Assembly: GCA_021740905.1 (NCBI GenBank)
Contig: JAIOYV010000074.1
Coordinates: 1 to 34,606, forward strand
Length of the DNA stretch: 34,606 nucleotides
DNA from: Bacteroidales bacterium
Lineage (GTDB): Bacteria; Bacteroidota; Bacteroidia; Bacteroidales; M50B96
Direction: 5' to 3'
Part shown: positions 32,352 through 34,606 of the stretch, piece after piece
Position numbering within the stretch: position 1 is the first letter of the stretch
How the letters are laid out: every line of letters starts with the position of its first letter
Notes under the pieces: model-generated
Databases searched by the model: none
The model's input: the letters and a program-made list of their open reading frames with translations, nothing else
What the model was told of the DNA's origin: nothing
Program-made: the position numbers and the translations under genes

Positions 32352-32741
32352 TTAAAAGAAATTATGCTCCAGGTCTTTGAGCCTTTTTTCAAGCATTTCC
32401 ATTCCTTTTTCCATATTAAGGGCCGTATCGACCCCGGGCATTTCGAGACCTAACTCTACCAATGTAATGGCCACTGCAGGTTGCATCCCAACAATCACAA
32501 CGGCAGCATCCATAATGGAGGCCATTGAGGCCATGCCCGAAAGCATACGACCAATGAAAGAATCGACCATTTCGAGCACCGAAATATCGATCAGCACCCC
32601 TTTCGCCCCTGTTCTTCCGATTTCTTCGAGAATTTGCGACTGCAACTGAATGGCCAGTTTATCGTGCATATCCACCTGGATAGAGACGATTAAGAAATCG
32701 CGGATTTTGATTATAGGAATTCTTTTTTCGTGTAAGTCCAT
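32352..32741 (-). CDS. RsbS-like STAS-domain stressosome protein
   Basis: This 129-residue single STAS domain has the conserved phosphorylation site S61 in LEMVDSFIGRML, which corresponds to RsbS Ser59 of Bacillus, and the helix region VVIVGMQPAVAITLVELGL. RsbS is the scaffold that holds RsbT in the stressosome core until it is phosphorylated. It lies 6 bases after the RsbR-like gene. A C-terminal tail of about 15 residues (MLEKRLKDLEHNFF) extends the usual domain. Confidence 0.92.
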   Translation of the reverse strand: MDLHEKRIPIIKIRDFLIVSIQVDMHDKLAIQLQSQILEEIGRTGAKGVLIDISVLEMVDSFIGRMLSGMASMASIMDAAVVIVGMQPAVAITLVELGLEMPGVDTALNMEKGMEMLEKRLKDLEHNFF

Positions 32742-32747
32742 TGTTTT

Positions 32748-33437
32748 CTAATCTTCTTTTTCGTCAGACAGTGCATTTCTACTTAACACCTTCATTTCGT
32801 CACTGCGTTTGTTTTGTTTCATGGCATAGATCATGGCATCTTGCAAAGTAGCTTTCGTGCGGATTGTCGAAAGGTCGATGCCCAGGTGAACAATGGTCTG
32901 TGCGATGGCCGGGCTGATACCCGATATGATACATTCGGCTCCAAGCAAGCGGGCGGAGGTGACCGTTTTCAATAAATGGTTGGCCACCTGAGTATCCACT
33001 GTTGGGACTCCGGTTATATCGAGAATGGAAATAGTACAACCTGTATCAACAATTTTTTGCAACAGGTTTTCCATCATTATCTGGGTGCGCTGACTATCGA
33101 GGGTGCCAATTACAGGGAGGATCAAAATATTGTCCCACACTTTTGAGACAGGGCTTGACAATTCGAGCAAATCTTCTTGTTGCTGCACGATGGTTCTTTG
33201 TTGCTCCTGAATTTCCTTTAGTTTGGTTTCCAATTCTTTTTGCATCTTTTCGCGCTGGCGCAGTTCATCGGTCAGGTCATCGATCAACAAGTCGATGGCG
33301 GCTTCGATGCCACTTAGATCGTCCTCTATTTCGGTTTCGATACGTGCATCCATATCACCGGCGGCCACAGAGGCCAAAATATCCTCGATCCGGTTAATCC
33401 GGTCTTTCAGGTTTTTTACATTTCTCGGTTCACTCAT
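32748..33437 (-). CDS. RsbR-like STAS protein with HAMP-like coiled-coil N-terminus
   Basis: Residues about 100-215 of this 229-residue protein are an RsbR-type STAS domain with both phosphosites in place: T149 (VPTVDTQVANHLLKT) and T181 (ISGISPAIAQTIVHLGIDLS), matching T171 and T205 of Bacillus RsbRA. The first 95 residues form a HAMP-like helix pair (IEDILASVAAGDMDARIETE) and a Gln/Glu-rich coiled coil in place of the globin-like sensor seen in Bacillus. No membrane segment precedes the HAMP-like part, so the input may come from another protein. The gene is 2 bases after its upstream neighbour. Confidence 0.92.
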   Translation of the reverse strand: MSEPRNVKNLKDRINRIEDILASVAAGDMDARIETEIEDDLSGIEAAIDLLIDDLTDELRQREKMQKELETKLKEIQEQQRTIVQQQEDLLELSSPVSKVWDNILILPVIGTLDSQRTQIMMENLLQKIVDTGCTISILDITGVPTVDTQVANHLLKTVTSARLLGAECIISGISPAIAQTIVHLGIDLSTIRTKATLQDAMIYAMKQNKRSDEMKVLSRNALSDEKED

Positions 33438-33439
33438 TC

Positions 33440-33805
33440 TTATTTTCTCCTTTTTTCAATCCATTTAATTGCATCTTCTAAATTTCCAAAGAAATCCGAC
33501 TCTGCCTTTAACGAACCCAGTTTCATTAAAACCTTTGCAATCATCCTTGTGGCGGCATTGGCACCCACAAAAACAACCTCTGTAAAACCTGCCTGGTTGA
33601 GCATTTCATTCGTAACCGAGCGGGTTTCGCGGCTTTCCATTTTACCTGCATCGCGCAAATCAACAATCAACTGCCGATAGGGTTTGCCATCCAGCAACTC
33701 AATATACTTTTTACCAAAGTATCGGGTTTCTTCAGTCGTAAATTCTCCTATTATTTGCTGATGAACAACTTGTTGCCCATCATCGAACCAGATTTTATGT
33801 TCCAT
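33440..33805 (-). CDS. Small STAS/SpoIIAA-like protein at the head of the stressosome operon
   Basis: This 121-residue protein with alternating strands and helices resembles the STAS/SpoIIAA-like fold (VHQQIIGEFTTEETRYFGK, YRQLIVDLRDAGKMESRETR, EVVFVGANAATRMIAKVLM). The serine or threonine phosphosite of classical anti-anti-sigma factors is not evident. It precedes the RsbR-like gene by 2 bases and is the first gene of the operon, so it may be an extra stressosome subunit or sensor. No convincing TAnnTTTG promoter is visible in the 150 bases upstream. Confidence 0.7.
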   Translation of the reverse strand: MEHKIWFDDGQQVVHQQIIGEFTTEETRYFGKKYIELLDGKPYRQLIVDLRDAGKMESRETRSVTNEMLNQAGFTEVVFVGANAATRMIAKVLMKLGSLKAESDFFGNLEDAIKWIEKRRK

Positions 33806-33959
33806 GATTTTAGTGTTTTTTCAATTTCTATTATGTTGCCAAGATAAGAATTCCATTTTTCGATAACAAAGAGCTAAGACGAATTAAGTAAAAAGATTAT
33901 GAAAGACATACGATATTTCAATCCGAAAGGTTTATTTATTTCACAATTAAGACTATACA

Positions 33960-34403
33960 TCAGTCCCAAACAAAACGCCATTTACCATCTTTCTGTCTTT
34001 TCCAAACGGTATGAAATATGCCTTTGTCAACCTTCACATTGCCAAGGGAATCGGTTGTTGAATAGGCGTATTGTCCATACGTATAGCCTAAATCGCCCGA
34101 TGCAGCCACATCCACAAAATCGGGTGTCCATGTCAGGCTTATCCCATCCGTGCTTTGACCTTCGAATCGTAACCGAATGGCAGGTTTTCCCAAAACCAAT
34201 TTATTGTTGCGCATCAGCACGGCATCGTCGGCAGCGTAAAAAAGAAATGCTTGGGCAATGCCATCTTTTTGCGCCATTTCAGAAAATTCTTTTTCGGTTT
34301 GAAGGATTTCACTTTTATAGTGCTCCTTATCAGTTGTTGGGTTTTGTTCACAAGAAATGAAAGCGAACAAAAAAGGGATCATCCATTTTGAAATCTGTTT
34401 CAT
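33960..34403 (-). CDS. DUF4440/SnoaL-like (NTF2-fold) lipoprotein
   Basis: This 147-residue protein has a lipoprotein signal ending in FLFAFISC (C18). The mature part fits the NTF2-like DUF4440 group: an N-terminal helix ILQTEKEFSEMAQKDGIAQAF, DDAVLMRNNKLVLGKPAI, then strands DLGYTYGQYAY and FHTVWKRQKDGKWRFVWD. Such proteins are stand-alone cone-shaped ligand binders, often of unknown substrate. It is transcribed separately from the stressosome operon, which begins 155 bases further on. Confidence 0.86.
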   Translation of the reverse strand: MKQISKWMIPFLFAFISCEQNPTTDKEHYKSEILQTEKEFSEMAQKDGIAQAFLFYAADDAVLMRNNKLVLGKPAIRLRFEGQSTDGISLTWTPDFVDVAASGDLGYTYGQYAYSTTDSLGNVKVDKGIFHTVWKRQKDGKWRFVWD

Positions 34404-34442
34404 AGTTACGGTTTAAATTTTCTGAATAACAATTTTGAATTT

Positions 34443-34450
34443 CAAATCTA
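34443..34450 (-). promoter_or_regulatory. Candidate -7 element for the DUF4440-like lipoprotein gene
   Basis: On the minus strand this reads TAGATTTG (TAnnTTTG), 40 bases before the start codon. No -33 element is evident, and I see no gene in the remaining bases up to 34606. Confidence 0.35.
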
Positions 34451-34606
34451 AGACATTTTCTACAATCCTCATAGCTGTCCGGTAGTTTTTGAAAATCTTG
34501 ATTTCCATGAGTTAAAGTACTGATTTGCAGGCGTAATATTTCAAAAAAAACGAAATATCATGCTTTGATAAAATTAAGACGAATTAAAATTCATAGCCAA
34601 CTGTTT

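Noticed and set aside
1-34606. tRNA or rRNA genes
   Set aside because: No tRNA-like TTCGA-arm/acceptor pairing or rRNA signature was recognised; short TTCGA matches belong to the palindromic repeats.

Overview
The window looks like chromosomal DNA from a member of the phylum Bacteroidota, perhaps an anaerobic Bacteroidales/Marinilabiliales-type organism. The evidence is two proteins with type IX secretion (T9SS) type A C-terminal sorting domains, several lipoproteins, promoters resembling the Bacteroidota -7 element TAnnTTTG, few Shine-Dalgarno sites, and the phylum's typical short dispersed palindromes. The genus cannot be named from the sequence alone.

Bases 1-4724 hold the end of a T9SS-exported protein, a repeat-rich intergenic stretch, a small exported protein, a LytS/LytTR-type two-component pair, and a lipoprotein with three glycogen-binding-like (CBM48/AMPK-type) repeats. 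Bases 4980-15090 hold a VWA lipoprotein, a 1442-residue TPR/PD40/coiled-coil protein with five SPOR-like repeats, then housekeeping genes: clpS, an NfeD-like gene with floA, an M16 peptidase and tsaD.

Bases 15351-27322 form a large arsenic/thiol-redox island. Two paralogous cassettes (ArsR regulator, small thioredoxin, ArsF-like protein) point away from each other. Between them lies an exported split-Soret-like dihaem cytochrome with a T9SS tail, preceded by a 24-codon mini-ORF. The right cassette continues into a CcdA/ArsG-like permease, an ArsP/YraQ-type permease, a Rossmann oxidoreductase and a membrane thioredoxin. A second operon follows: a third ArsR, an exported thioredoxin-like protein with a CC...C tail, an FtsX-type ABC permease with four extracytoplasmic cysteines, its ATPase, arsC and acr3. 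I see four copies of an inverted repeat (T/G/A)TTCG-N8-CGAA placed before the genes of the first part, and a different repeat with the same N8 geometry (TGTCG-N8-CGACA) before the third arsR. These suggest two related metalloid-responsive regulons.

Bases 27584-28573 encode an Rpn-type nuclease with a C-terminal tail built from 21-bp tandem repeats. Bases 28612-33805 (minus strand) are a tightly packed stressosome operon: a STAS-like protein, RsbR, RsbS, RsbT, an RsbT-like/RsbX-like fusion phosphatase, and a hybrid histidine kinase whose N-terminus is an RsbT-like ATPase domain. No sigma-B-type factor is present, so output probably runs through phosphorelay. A DUF4440-like lipoprotein gene ends the window.

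The strongest candidates for something undescribed are the shared operators with the divergent ars cassettes, cytochrome and mini-ORF; the cysteine-rich ABC exporter unit; and the stressosome wired to a hybrid histidine kinase.
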